64,000 nucleotides of DNA, from positions 20,632,501 through 20,696,500 of the forward strand of contig JAIVEN010000011.1 in NCBI GenBank assembly GCA_026686845.1. The letters run 5' to 3'. Made by a program: the position numbers and the translations under genes. Below, in pieces: positions 22,953 through 36,530 of the stretch. The notes below the pieces were generated by a model. The model was given only the letters and a program-made list of their open reading frames with translations, had not been told where the DNA came from and ran no database searches. Within the stretch, counting starts at the first letter, position 1, and each line of letters starts with the position of its first letter. This stretch comes from Adenanthera pavonina. Its lineage: Eukaryota; Streptophyta; Magnoliopsida; Fabales; Fabaceae.

Positions 22953-24607
22953 TGTTAGATATGCTGGCTTCCCAAGGGGGGTGAATTAGGAAAATTAAAA
23001 TTTTCTGCAAATGTCAAGAGAGTGAAAAAAGCAAAAGTGACAGTACAAACAGAGTATAAAAGAATAAGAAGGTAAAAGCAGTATAAGGGAAGAGAAGACA
23101 CAGATGTTTATCCTGGTTCGGTCTCTTTATCTTGACCAACGTCCAGTACTCAAGCCACCACTTGAGATTTTTCACTACCTTGCAAGAATTCAGTGGGCTT
23201 CTTGCAGTTGCTTCAGTACAACTTGATGCTCTGTTCCAATAGCTTACAATCTCACTCTTTGCACTCTAACTAAGTGCTTCCCAAATCCCTTGTAATATCC
23301 CCTCACAAGAAAATTTTTCTTCCAGATGAAGATAAGATTGATTACAGTGATTGAACTCTCTAATTTATAGTATATATGAAAGTTGAAGTACAGAAAATGA
23401 AATATGTGAGAGTAGAAGGCTTTGACTTAAGAATTTAACAGAGTTTCTGTATATACAATGTAAAAACATTACCCACATCTTCAAATGAAGTTCTATTTAT
23501 AGATTTATGTCTTAACTATATGCTAGAGATAATATCTAGCCATTAGAGACGTTACCCAATGGTTACTCTGAAAAACTATTCGTTCACCAACAGCATTTAA
23601 TGCGTCTGACACTCAAAGTTTGAATTTTGATGTGTCAACAGACGAATTTCATAGAGACCAAAAGCTAAAGACTTTAACGTAGAACTTTGAAGTTCGTTTG
23701 TTCTAAAGCAAAATTCGAATTTTCATCTTTGACAAATGTTTCTATGTTGGAACATACGAATTTTCAAGTTTAAAGTACTTCTGGTAAGTGTGAATAGTTG
23801 TTTCATATTGCTACAGTACCTTCAAAGTTAGAATTTTGGTGTCTAAAATTCGTCTGTCAGTAGGCAGCTCAATAAGGCACAATAGTTCTTCTTTTTGAAA
23901 TTCAAATTTTCAAGTGTCAAAGTTCATTTGTCAGAGAGAGTTCTTATCAGACTTAATTCAAAGTTCGAATTTTTGAATACTAAAATTCGAATGTCAAAAG
24001 ATTATCATAACAGACTTGCAAGCTGTGTTTCCAAAATTTGAATTTCCAAAATCAAAGTTCGTCTATCAGAGAACTAACTTAGAACACTTTTTAAACTTTA
24101 CTTTCAGATGAACTTTGACATATCCTCAGACAAATTTTTCATTTTTCATGATTTGTGTTTTACCAAAAATTCAAATTTTCAAAAGCCAAAGTTCGTCTGT
24201 CAAAGAGAGCTCTTATCAAACTTTATTCAAAGTTTAAATTTCTGCAATCAAAGTTCGTCTGTCAGAGGAATCTCTTTTCTGACTAACTTATTCTCAATCT
24301 GAAATTGGAATTTCAGAACCCAAAGTTCAAATTTTCAAAGCAACAAATCAATTTTAACACTTCAAAGTTCGTCTGTTAGTGGGTATTTTTCAAATATTCC
24401 ATGAATTATCATAGAATCATATTTTTAAAACATTCTTTTGTAAGTTCAAAGTCTTTTACTCAATTTAAACACAGTAACAAATCCTATATCTAATCTTATG
24501 CTGGTTTTTCTTGGATTTCTCCACTTCAGATCTTTTGTTCATCTTTGATATCTTCTTTTCAAGCTCTAGATGGTTGGTTTGGAATCATCAAAACACTTGA
24601 TTCAACA
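22953..24607 (-). mobile_element. Solo LTR, family 1, copy 1
   Basis: On the plus strand it begins TGTTAGATATGCTGG and ends TTGATTCAACA. The 5-bp duplication TATTT lies on both sides (22948-22952 and 24608-24612). A TATA box near 23490 reads on the minus strand, so transcription would run leftward. The interior is packed with variants of AAATTCGAATTT and GTTCGTCTGTCAG. It forms a long inverted repeat with the related LTR to its right. No internal retrotransposon region remains. Confidence 0.85.
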
Positions 24608-24714
24608 TATTTAATTATGGTTATAATGTATATATCATGCTATGTGCAAATATATCCACTAGACTTTTACAATGAATAACATAAGTTGGATATATAAACT
24701 GGACTAACTACTTG

Positions 24715-27108
24715 GTTTGTAAGTGTAATATATTAAATGTAGATTGGTCCAAGTAAGAAGAGTGAGCATTAGAATACTGAAATGGAAATCAATATTATGT
24801 ATGCCTCACTCAAGAAAGAAGAAAAAAAAGGATGCTCCAAAAATGGAAGATCTGAAGGGAGCATGCCAAGAAAGAAATGACCAAGTGGAAGTGGAACTTA
24901 ACATTTGAAGACCTAGTTACTAGGTATATTTTGTTTTCACTTAGGTCTTGAGGTGGGATTAATCTTTGAAAATTACTTAATCTTGTTACTATATGTTTTC
25001 AATGAGTTAAATTAAATAAATTTGATGTTAGCATATGTTAGATTTGAAAAAACTCTAATTGACAGATGAATTTTGAGAAGTTAAACTTCATATACTTTGT
25101 GAAAATGTGAACTTTGCTAACTAAAATTTGAAGTTCCAGAGATATCACCTCTAACAGGCAAATTTCAAGTGTGGAAATTCGAATTTCGAGTCAAGCATAG
25201 TTAGTAAAATGTACAAAATTCGTCTGAAGTCATGACAATTTTCGTCCGATAATTAAGCACTAAAAGGGTTCAAAACAATTTCCTCCGACAGACAAATTTC
25301 AGATTTCAAAATTCAAACCTTAGAATAAAACTCAATGATTTACAATTGTATTTGATTAACTCTAGAAGTTTTAGATATTAAAGTAACATATCCTTACTTA
25401 TAAATATAGTGAAATCTGGTTTCCAAGAATCTAGAGTTTAACCTTTAATTAGTTTTTTTGATACATCTCTCAAAATACATATGGTTTTGATGTAAAATTT
25501 ATTTCATATGAAACTAGACTTAATAAGCTTTTCAAAGAAGGTTATTTCACTCAAAATAAAGGTCATATGAAAAAGCTATGGTCATTTAAAGTTGAGTAGT
25601 GAGATATAGATTTTTAGTTTTAATTTCCTATCATTATTTTGATTATATATCATAGAATACACTTGTTTTTGAAGTGAAACTTATTGCATTTGAAGGTAGA
25701 CATTGAGAGCTTTCCAACCATAGGTCATTTTCTTAATTTGGAGTTAAAATAAGAGAGTTATAGCTTCTACAAAATTGTCTACAGTGCAAAGTTCAAAGTT
25801 ACGAAGGTTCTGCCACTGATAGATGAATTTTGGGTCTCCGAAATTTGAATTTCGAAAAGAACCTTTGTGTCATGTTGAGCTTGCCACTGCTAAAAGAATT
25901 TTGACTTCTGAAATTTGAACTTCAAGTCTAACAGACGAATTTTGGCTTTTAAAATTCAAATTTTGAAACTCCAGAATGTGAAAATATTTCTAGAATAGCC
26001 AACAGACGTATTTTCACATATAAAATTCAAACTTCAAGTCTAACAGACAAATTTTGGCTTTGAAAATTTGAATTTCGAATCCCCAGAATGTGAAAATACT
26101 TCTGGAATAGCAAACAGACGAATTTCCACATCCAAAATTTGAATTTCGAAAGGAAGAACTTGTGCCATATTGAGTTGCTTACTGACAGACAAATTTTGGG
26201 CACCAAAATTTGAACTTTGAAGGCACTGTAGCAATATGGAACAACTGTTCACACTTACCAGAAGAACTTTAAACTTGAAAATTCGTATGTTCCAACATAG
26301 AAACATTTGTCAAAGATAAAAATTCAAATTTTGCTTTAGAATAGACAAACTTCGAGGTTCAATGTTAAAGTTTTTAGCTTACGGTCTCTATGAAATTCAT
26401 CTGTTGACACCCAAAATTCAAATTTCAGAGTGTCAATGCATTAAATGTGGTTGGTAAATGGCTAGTTTTGACAGAGTAACCATTAGGTAACATCTCTAAC
26501 GGCTAGATCTTGTGTCTAACATCTAGTTACACTACAAATCTATAAATAGAACATCATTTGAACTTATGGGTAACAATCTTAAGAGAGTTTGTACAAAAAT
26601 GCTGCAACAATTTGTAAAATCTTTCTATCTCAGCATTGTTTAAAAAACCCACCTCAATAGAGTGAGCTTTCAATGTATTATCTACTCCTCAAGAGATTTT
26701 TCATTCTATAAACATTTCTTTCTACATATTCTGGGTAGAATCTTAGTGTGGGGAAACACTAAGGGATTTACACATCTTGTAAGAGTGTGAGAAGAGTGGC
26801 TTCACAAGTGCCGACTAAAACTTGTGGGATGTACTGAAACTGCACATGTGCCTAGATCAAACCTGTGGGATATAGTGGAAAATCCTAAGTAGTGGTTTGG
26901 GGACTGGATGTAGGTCAAGTGGTTAGGCTGAACCAGTATAAATTGTTGTGTATTATTTTTCATCTTCTCTATTCAGTTGCTGCTCCCAACTCTCTCTGTT
27001 TATCCCTGTTTTGCTATACTCTTAATGAAATTGGATTGTGATCCAAAAAGAGCAAAAATCTTGCATCACCCAATTCACCCCCCTCTTGGGTGACCAGCCA
27101 ACCTAACA
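24715..27108 (+). mobile_element. Solo LTR, family 1, copy 2 (opposite orientation)
   Basis: The right end GCCAACCTAACA is the inverse of the left end of copy 1. Long stretches match copy 1 in inverse, for example 26170-26580 against 23480-23880. A TATA box (CTATAAATAG) near 26539 reads rightward. ACTTG precedes 24715 and follows 27108, a possible 5-bp duplication, though the expected TG start appears damaged to G. It is about 740 bases longer than copy 1, mostly from sequence around 25330-25780. The left boundary is therefore less certain. Confidence 0.7.
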
Positions 27109-27734
27109 ACTTGCTTGTACTAATTCTTTTGGCGTTGAAAAGGAAAAAAAAAAAAGTAATGTGAATGGCTAAGTAGTTGTTGAACTGTTGAAAGTTGTAC
27201 CATTTATCAATTAATTTGTAATTATTATTTTATTTTAGAAGTTGTCATTGATAGTTGACCATTTATTATTACACCGTTGGAGTTTTTAATTTAAAAATAT
27301 TTGTATTGTGTGTGTGTATATATGGATCTGATCATTTTATTCGATGCTCCAATATACTATTTCTCTTTCCTTCTCATAGCCTTATTTTGGTTTTCATCCT
27401 CATCCATCTTTCTTTTGCTCTTTCCTTACAACTTTGAGGAGGATTGGGTTCAATTTCGAATCTTTTGCTGACTTGCACTTCAATTTCAATTACAATTACA
27501 TGTATTAGTGAGGTACGTATAAATTGAATTTTTTTATGACAAATTGTTAATTATTTAAAGTAGGAGTAATACTTTTTTTGGCCAACAAATAGGCAATAAT
27601 ACTTAGAAACATAAATAATTTATAAAAGTATTTTTTATTATTGCTCTCATTAGCATTATATTTGTATTACATGAATAGATAATTTTTTGTAACAGTAAAA
27701 TAAAATTGAAAATTTTTTATGTTAATTTCTAGAA

Positions 27735-30700
27735 ATGGAAATACTTGAAGATAGGAGGTGGATGTTTAACAGAGTAAGTTCTGGATGTAAAGGACTTACA
27801 AATGAATTTTTAGAAGGGGTATAAGATTTTATTACTTTCGCATGTCAGAAAGGACCTAGTTCAGGATATGGAGAAATTTGAAAAATTAGATGTTCATGTT
27901 CTAAGAACAAAATGAAGTATATCTTTCTATTGATGAGGTGATAGTTGATTTATAACAAAGAGGATCTCAACCGGAATATTGGTATTGGATATGCCATGGG
28001 GAGAGTTACCCATCCCCATGTAATATACATGTTGGAACATCTATATCTAGATCTCAAGTACTAATTGATGAAGAACATAATAATAGCTATGAGAGAATGA
28101 TATTTGATGCTATTGGTCATGATGTTAATGAAGTAGATTATGATGTTACTAGTCAAACTGAAGAATCACCAAATGTGGAAGTATAAAAATTTTATGATTT
28201 ATTAAATGCATATCAACAACCACTTTGGCCAGGATGTAATGACCAATATGAGCTATTAGCTACAGTAGAAATATTAAGCATTAAAACTGATAGCAATATG
28301 TCTTAATATGGTTTTAATCGATTTGAATGTTATATGAAAAAAGGTTGCCCATCTGGTAGTGTTGTGACCAAAAATTAGTATAAAAAAAGTTAGTACTGAA
28401 ACTTGGATTATCTGTTCAAAAAATTGATGTTTGCGTTAATGGATGCATTTTGTATTACAAAGATGATATAGACCAAACAATGTGCAAATTATGTAGAGAA
28501 GCTTGATATAAAGTAAGTGGACCAAATGGAAGACGATGATGAAAGGAAATTCCAAGGAAAAGAATGCATTATTTACCAATTACTCCAAGATTTAAAAGGC
28601 TCTAAGCTTCAATGAGATCTACTGAGCTTATGCGATGGCATTGGAATAACAGAAGCTGCGAGGGTGTGTTGTATCATCTGTCAGATGGTGAAGCATGGAA
28701 ATATTTAGATAGGACATATCCCAATTTTTGTAGAGAGCCACAAAATATACGATTGGGCTTATGTACAGATGGGTTTACTCCTTATGGTAAATTTGGTTCA
28801 CCATATTCATGTTGGCCAGTGATAATTACCCCTTATAATCTCCCTCTTGAATTATGCATGACTGCTCCATATTTATTTTTTATTGCAATCATTCCTGGAC
28901 TGAAAAATCCTAAAATTAAGATTGATGCCTTCTTGCAACCACTAATTGATGAGTTAAAATTATTATGGGATGAAGGAGTAGAAACCTATGACGTCTCTAT
29001 GAAGCAGAACTTCCAGATGACAGCCGCATTAATGTGGATGACAACTAACTTTCCAGCATGTGGTATGCTGTCAGGGCAGAGTACTTGCGAAAATTAGCAT
29101 GTCCATATTGTATGGAAAAGTCAAAAGCTTTTTTTTTTTGCTGCATGGGCACAAATAATTTTGGTTTGACAATCATCGACAATTCTTGCCTATAAATAAT
29201 GTTTATAGAAGAAATACAGATGCTTTCGAGAAGGATATTGTTGAAAATGTTCCCCCCAATCGAGATTGGATGGGGAAAAATTATGGCAATGTGTGAAGAT
29301 TTTTTCAAGAGTAGTAGACCAAGGGGTTTTCAAATTCCCAGGACATAGGAAAAATCACAATTGGACAAAGTGGAGTATCTTTTGGGAGCTTCCATATTGG
29401 AAATAGTTGTTAATTTGGCATAATTTAGATGTCATATATATAGAGAAAAATGTATTTGACAATATATTTAATACTGTAATGGATGCCAAAGAGAAGACCA
29501 AGGATAATGATAATGCAAGGATGGATTTGAAAAAAATATTGTAGGCAAACAGAATTAAAGTTAATAATATTAGGTCATGGGAAAGCAGACATGCCAAAAG
29601 CTATGTTTAATTTCACATTGGATCAAAGAAGAGCTCTATGTAGTTGGATAAATGAATTGAAAATGCTTGATAGGTATTCCTCAAACTTGTCAAGATCTGT
29701 GTGTGAATTTAAGGGAAGGAAAGATATTTGGACTTAAAAGTCATGATTGTCACATATATGGAATGTTTGCTGCCGATTACCTTTAGAGTACTTCTAGAGC
29801 CAAGCTGGAAACCTATAACTGAGTTGAGTTTGTTTTTTAAAGAATTATGTTCAAAGACGTTGAATATAGATGAATTTATGTGAATGGAACATAGGATTCC
29901 TATAATTCTATGCAAATTAGAAAAAATATTTCCACCTGGATTCTTTGATTGTATGGAACATTCACCAATCCATTTGCATTTGAGGCTAGGGTTGGTGACC
30001 TCATTCAGTATTGATAGATGTATCCCTTTGAAAGGTAATTGATATTTGTAAATATCTTTAATTATATATATTACAACAACTTATGAGTTCATAATTATGA
30101 ATTATTTTCCTTGCAGGTTCTTGAATAAATTAAAATAAAGAGTTAAAAATAGAGCTCATGTAGAACATTCTATTTGCGAGGCGTATTTGGCACAAGAGAT
30201 TCCACACTTTTGTTCGTATTACTTTGAGTCTCATGTACCTTCTTTGCAAACAAGAGTTGGTCGAAATGATTGTGTCAATGAGATGGGCATAGTTGAGCAA
30301 ACTTTATCAATTTTTAATAAAGTCGGTCATTCACTTGAAAACTCTTTCATTCATTTTTTGAACAATAAAGAGTATGTAAGAGCTCATCTTCATGTCCTGT
30401 TGAATTGTGATGAAGTTAAGCCATATATTAAGTAAGACCTAGACTTGCTACTTTGAAACTAAGACATATTTTAATTAGTTATTGCATTCTAACGATTATA
30501 CTACATATGCATTACAACACTTTTGAGCAATATTTGAAAGATTTGAATCCAAATATGAGCTCCCAAGAAATTGACTCTATGATTGAACGTGACTTTGCAC
30601 AGTGGCTCAAATCCAAAGTATGTAGAGGCATTATTATTCTTGTTAATTATTATTTTGCAATAATTGTATGGTTATTACTTATTTTTGGAACTAGTTGCTA

Positions 30701-31468
30701 ATTATAACTTAATTATTATTGTTCTTAGATTTTTAATCAAGGTGAATTTATTGATAATATATACTTGAGGGATTTAGCTTGGGGACCATTAAGAAAGGTT
30801 AAAACATGGACTAGATATTTTGTGAATGGATACAAGTTTCATACAGAATCCTGGAGCATTGGAAAGAAAACAATAAATAGTGGAGTTTGTGTAAAAGGAA
30901 ACGGGGATGGCGGAGAAAATGACTATTTTGTCATTCTTAAAGAGGTGGTGGAGTTACAATACCTTGGAGAACATGAGAAAAAATTAGTGTTATTTTATTG
31001 TGATTGGTTTGATCCTATGATGAATCATGGGATGAGAATACATAAGCAATATGGAATTATTGAAATTAACCATAGAAGGAGGTACAAAAAATTTGATCCA
31101 TTTGTGTTTGCAGAACAAGTTCAACAAGTTTTTTATATGCAGTATCCAATGATAACTAAAGATAATAGGAATTGATGGGTTGTGGTTAAAACTATACCAA
31201 GAAATTTTATTGATTATAGTAGTGCCTTAGAAAATGCTTACCAAGATGATGAAGTTTGTGTAAGTGGAGTGCATAATGAAATATGAGTGGATCATTACAA
31301 GATGGATTAGCAATGGAGGAAGTAGATTTATGTGTTGATTTACATATTGAAGATGTGGATCCTCAAGAAGATGAAAATGAAGATGAAGTTAAAGAAGAGA
31401 CTGATTTAGAAGATGAAGACAACCAAGATGAAGGAGAGGAAGAAAATGAATATGAAGAAGAAAAATAA
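27735..31468 (+). pseudogene. TNP2-type (Transposase_21) En/Spm transposase pseudogene
   Basis: The start at 27735 gives MEILEDRRWMFNR and soon IRC..SKNK and EYWYWICHGE, the transposase-associated domain. The core follows: FYDLLNA.QPLWPGC, VCVNGCILYYKDD and, at 28612-29097, an open stretch with WHWNNRS, DGEAWKYLDRTYP, LGLCTDGF.P and CWPVIITPYNLP, typical of Transposase_21. Next comes a DUF4218-like part (30110-30435: HVEHSICEAYLAQEI, SYYFESHVP, HVLLNCDEV). A DUF4216-like part (30740-31100) contains FVILKEVVELQYLG and FYCDWFDP. The tail is very acidic. Stops at about 27829, 28185, 28506 and 29095, and several frameshifts, show it is inactive. Some breaks could be introns (GT...AG candidates near 30034-30117 and 30620-30729). 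Confidence 0.93.
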
Positions 31469-31469
31469 T

Positions 31470-32231
31470 ATGTATAATTTGATTATATTTTTATTTAGCT
31501 TCTATTGGGATGTGTATTTTGTTGTTTTGTTTGAATTTTATTTTTTGAATTTTGAAATTAGTAAATTTCACTTGATGACTGACATAAAATATGTCCACCC
31601 ATACAATATATGGAATGACTTTCTAGTTTTTTTATAATTATTATACTTATAATAATCTATATAATTTATATTATATAATTAATTATAGATTATAAATTAT
31701 AAATAATATATTATAATATACTATTGTTTTATAATAAGTAGGCGTGGGCTTCCACACCTACTTTATCTATTCTCACTGCAACACGCTTTGTAGTGAGAAG
31801 TGTGAAATCTAATTTATTTTTTAATAAGTTTTGGGTATATTTATAATTTGTCAAGGTTTGTTGAATGGTTAGGATATTGAAATTACTATAGCTTACTTTC
31901 TTTATTTATGACCCCATACACCTACTTCCTACACTTATTTTAGCCTCTTTGATTAGAATAGAAATGCCAAATAAATATTTATTTTTTGATATGCAATCTC
32001 CCATGTGGCTTTATTACTATGCGTACATCATAGTAATGAAGTTACAATAACAACAAATTTTACTTTACCAACCAGAATAATAAATTTTACTCTTTTAATT
32101 CTATAAATAGCTACTCTTCCTTTTCATCCCTGTTCATCAAGTTCTACTTCTTCTTTGTCTGCATTCGCTCTTCAACTCTTCACTTCATTTGCATATTGCT
32201 AGACATTCATAGCTTCTTTCATATCAACATA
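31470..32231. other. Spacer between TNP2 and TnpA-like genes
   Basis: AT-rich and non-coding. A TATA-like sequence (CTATAAATAG) near 32102 and a CT-rich leader up to 32230 look like the promoter and 5' leader of the second transposon gene. Confidence 0.5.
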
Positions 32232-33231
32232 ATGCCACAAAGAAACATTTCTTCCAACAGAGGCCGAGCTTGTGCTGCAAACTCTTCATACATGCAAGAG
32301 GAATAAGAAAATACTATCGAAAGAGTACATTTAAGCAGACAACTTATTGAACCAGAGGGGAAATCAAGGTTACTATTAAATATATTTTTTAAATAATATA
32401 TGTTTTATTTATCATGAATTTATTTAATATAAATATGATTTTTTTATTTATCATATTTGTGAACACCCTATTTTGTCCAGAAATTTTAATAAAAAAAATA
32501 AAAAAAAATATATAATGATAAAAGGAAAAAAGTGTAATAAAATGATAAAATAAAATAAAATTCTCTTTTAAGCAGGAAAATTAATAACTATAATTTAATT
32601 TCAAGATCCAAATTTATCTTTTTAGAATTTGATATCCGAAAAAAAAAGAGAAGAATAGAAAACGAGACAAAAAAAAAACCAAACAAAAATTTTTTATTTA
32701 AAAATGAAAAAAATATATAATAAAATTTGGGCTGAAGCATTTCAGCCCCCAAAACACACCACGAGCCCAAGGGAGGGCTCGTGGACAGTGACGTAGGGCG
32801 TAGCCCCAAATGAACAGAGGAAAAGGAAACCAGGGGGCCAGCCGCGGGAGCAGGAATCACAGAAGACTGGCCGCGGGCAGAGGGAAAAGGAGGAAACACA
32901 CCGGAGGGAGACGTTGACCGCGAGAAAAGAAGAACAGAGGGAGTCAGAGAGAGGTCACAGAGGCAGAGGAGGCGAACCAGGAAAAAGGAAAAAGCAGCGG
33001 GGGGGAGCAAGGGACAGAGACAGAGAAAGAGTGAGCCAGAGAGAGAGAGTGGATCGCGAAAAGAAACAACACAGGGGGAGCCGTGAGAACAGGAGGGGTC
33101 AGAGAGAGAACAGCCGCGGAAGCAGGAAAAGTGGCAGCAAAAACAGAGGGAGCCAGAGAAGACGTACACGAAAGGAAAAAAGGACGAGGAAGCCGCGGGT
33201 GTGAAGCAAACAGGAGGGGACCACTCGGGGA

Positions 33232-33239
33232 CTCTATAA
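33232..33239 (+). promoter_or_regulatory. Putative TATA box of the long LTR
   Basis: CTATAAAG sits in an otherwise GA- and GC-rich section of the LTR. It is the best candidate for the start of the retroelement transcript. Confidence 0.5.
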
Positions 33240-35689
33240 AGACCGAGGAGGGAGCCGAGTCCAAGGGGGAGGTTTTTCTGGAAAGGTTTTTTTCAGGAGA
33301 CGAAAGAACCTAGGAAAAAAAACAGGGGAGGAAGCCAAGGAACCGGGTACGAGGACGAGGAAGCCAAGGAAAAGCCGTGCGGAAGGAACGAAGGGGCAGA
33401 CGATCTGGAAAGAAATTTGAGGTTTACTGGGCATTCGGGTTAGTAGCTTGTTACGAGTTCTTTCTCAGCCATGGATTTGCTATCTCTGCTCGTCATTCTC
33501 ATGGTCTCTCGGTTAATTCTTACATGATTTTACAAATCCCATTGGTTGCTTCTGTTCGTCCTTCACAACTTTCTCGGTTGATTTTCGCCTGATTTTACAA
33601 ATTCTAATAGTTAATTCGTTTCAGTAATTACTGGATCTCCGGCCTTGTCTCCATGTGCTTGGTTACTGAAATCTTGATTGGGCCTGTCCATTACTGAGAG
33701 TCTCGTTTTTTTTTCTTGTTGGGCAATGCACTGCTTTGGTTCATGTTAATTCAGCTTGCTTGCTAAATGTAAACGGCATAATCGAGTCTAGGTGTCAAAA
33801 CACTTGGTCATAGTTCCTTAAGTCAAGAATCAACCAAAAATGATGTGTTCGGGGTCTTGGGTGTTCATTTATACTGGGAATTAAATTCAAGCATCATGGT
33901 TCAACTCAGGAGAGGCTTTAGCCCTCTGTAGGTGTTATGAGGAGGATTAAGGTGTTGATGGTTGTGGACGCCTGGGTAAAAGTCTTGTATGGAATAGAGA
34001 TTGAGTTATCCCAGTTGCACCTTATGAGTTTCCATGGTTTTCTTGCTATCCGAAAATGGCATGGTACATATGACAGGTGTTTTATTGATATCTGATGAAT
34101 GTTTTTAGGAGAGACTGGTGTAATGGGAATTTGGGTTCTGTGTCCATGAGAGTTTCTTGCTTGTGATCTTTGGACACGCTGATGCTGTCTTAGTATTCTT
34201 GAATTCATTTAATGGAGTAAACATGTTGTAGGCATTAGTACAACGCATAACACAGTTCTCGCTTTATGCTCCACTTTTACTTGAATTAGAATAGTAATAA
34301 GGGACTTCTCATTTCTGCGGTCGTGAACTATATTCCATGCCCTTAGGAATATCGTTTTCTTATTGGTCTGATGTTGGGAAGAATATTTTCTATGGGCCTC
34401 CTACGGCCTTGCTATTGTGAAATTTGTTATGAACATAACTCGGCAAGATTTCCCCAAAAAAATCCAATAACCTTCTCATTTTAAGAAAGGAAAAACTTTA
34501 TGTCCAACCTCATTTTCATTTATTCATTCATTTATTTATTTTCCTACCTTTTGTCTCAAGTGACATCACCATAGGTATTCAAGTATTAATCGGTAAATTG
34601 TGAGTGATAAAATCACCACATATGCGTGTTATTACTCCTTGATAATATGTGTCATAATCATATTTTGAATTCTTCTTAACGCTAAAAAAAAAAAAAGAAA
34701 AGAAAAGAAGAGTAAATATGCATCCGGAAGATATTATTATTTAGATAACTCTTACCAAAATTACTTATTTCCCTTTCCTTTTTATTTATTCGTTTTATGC
34801 TAATTGCCTTTTTAGTTCAAAATTTAAAGAAGTATATATGTACATAATAATAATGATAATAATAACAATGGTTGAAACCAAAGTTATTCGTTTCCCTCTA
34901 AATTGTTATCTTTTCATTTATTTGTCTCAAGTGGTAACACCGCGCGCATTTTAAATACTGATCAGTAACTTGTGAGTGATAAAGTCACCACATATGCTGA
35001 TTATTTTTCTTCAAAAATATATGTAATAATCACATTGTTTAATTCTTATTTAATAAATAAAGGTGTTAAAAGGATCTCATTTTTTTTATAATAAAAAGAA
35101 AATAAAAAAATAGTTTGTACAAAAAATTATTTGTTTTCCTTTGAAGCCCTTTTTTTATTTTATTTTATTTATTTATTTATTATTATTTATTTATTTATTT
35201 ATTTTTGCCTTTTTGTCTCGAGTAACACTACCGCAGACATCTAGGTATCAATGGGTAAATGTGAATGATAAAGTCATCACATGAGCCAATTGGTTTCATT
35301 TCATAAAAATAAAGTTATTTTCAAATATTTCTTTTTTTAAAAAAACCAAAATAAGATGTTCAAATCACATATAATTTCAATCATATTTTCTAAATTGAGG
35401 AAAATCACATATTTTCTTTTAAAATTTGATTAAACCAAAAAATATATAAATAAATGAAAAGAGTAAATAATGGAAATTAATATGTCTTTTACAAATTAAA
35501 ACACACCAACCAATTCTAAAAATTGTTTTCTTGTGGAAAGATCAATTATTTTCTATAAACCTCTCTTTTCAAAGAATATATAATAAAAAATACCAACCCA
35601 GTGACACGCATTTCTAGTCCGAACTACGTCGACTTTGATCCCTATCGCAGGGTACGTAGGCCCCAGACTCTAATTCTGGGTCAAGTCTG

Positions 35690-36530
35690 CCTTTGTAAAT
35701 AAGTAAATATTTTTCTGATTTATTTGATATTTTTTTTCTTAATTAATAGATGAATAAATATTTTCTAATTTTACTTGGTGTTTTTTCCTTAATTTAATAA
35801 ATGTTTGCCAATTGATTTTTCTAAATCTGCCCTTGTAAATAAGTAAATATTTTCTGATTTATTTGATGTTTTTTCTCTTAATTAATAGATGAATAAATAT
35901 TTTCTATTTTTATTTGGTGTTTTTTCCTTAATTTAATAAATGTTTGTCAATAGATTTTTCTAAATCTGCCTTTGTAAATAAGTAAATATTTTCTGATTTA
36001 TTTGATGTTTTTTTCTTAATTAATAGATGAATAAATATTTTCTAATTTTACTTGGTGTTTTTTCCTTAATTTAATAAATGTTTGCCAATTGATTTTTCTA
36101 AATCTGCCTTTGTAACAATAAGTAAATATTTTCTGATTTATTTGATGTTTTTTCTCTTAATTAATAGATGAATAAATATTTTCTAATTTTACTTGGTGTT
36201 TTTTCCTTAATTTAATAAATGTTTGCCAATAGATTTTTCTAAATCTGCCTTTGTAAATAAATAAATATTTTCTGATTTATTTGATGTTTTTTCTCTTAAT
36301 TAATAGATGAATAAATATTTTCTAATTTTACTTGATGTTTTTCCCTTAATTTAATAAATGTTTGCCAATTGATTTTTCTAAATCTGCCTTCGTAAATAGA
36401 TAAACATTTTCTGATTCGTTTGGTGTTTTTTCTCTTAATTAATAGATAAATAAATATTTTTTGATTTTACTTGGTTTTTTTTCCTGAATTTAATAAATAT
36501 TTACCAATTGACTTTTCCAAGTCCACTTTT
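35690..36530. repeat. Tandem array of about six 139-base units inside the long LTR
   Basis: The marker CTGCC(T/C)TTGTAAAT, or a close variant, recurs at 35697, 35827, 35966, 36104, 36245 and 36384, with a weaker copy near 36523. Spacings are 130, 139, 138, 141, 139 and 139. Each unit also has CTTAATTAATAGATGAATAA and a TTGGTGTTTTTTCC motif. Confidence 0.93.

Noticed and set aside
22953..27108. Single foldback transposon of 4.2 kb
   Set aside because: Each half has its own candidate 5-bp duplication and LTR-like TG/CA termini, so two separate solo LTRs explain it better. The reading is kept as an alternative in the findings.
32588..33434. Several overlapping open frames of 66-193 codons on both strands
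   Set aside because: They lie in the GA/CT-rich leader of the long LTR. Frames are open on both strands because of base composition, and the products are low-complexity Ser/Pro or Arg/Glu-rich strings with no domain.
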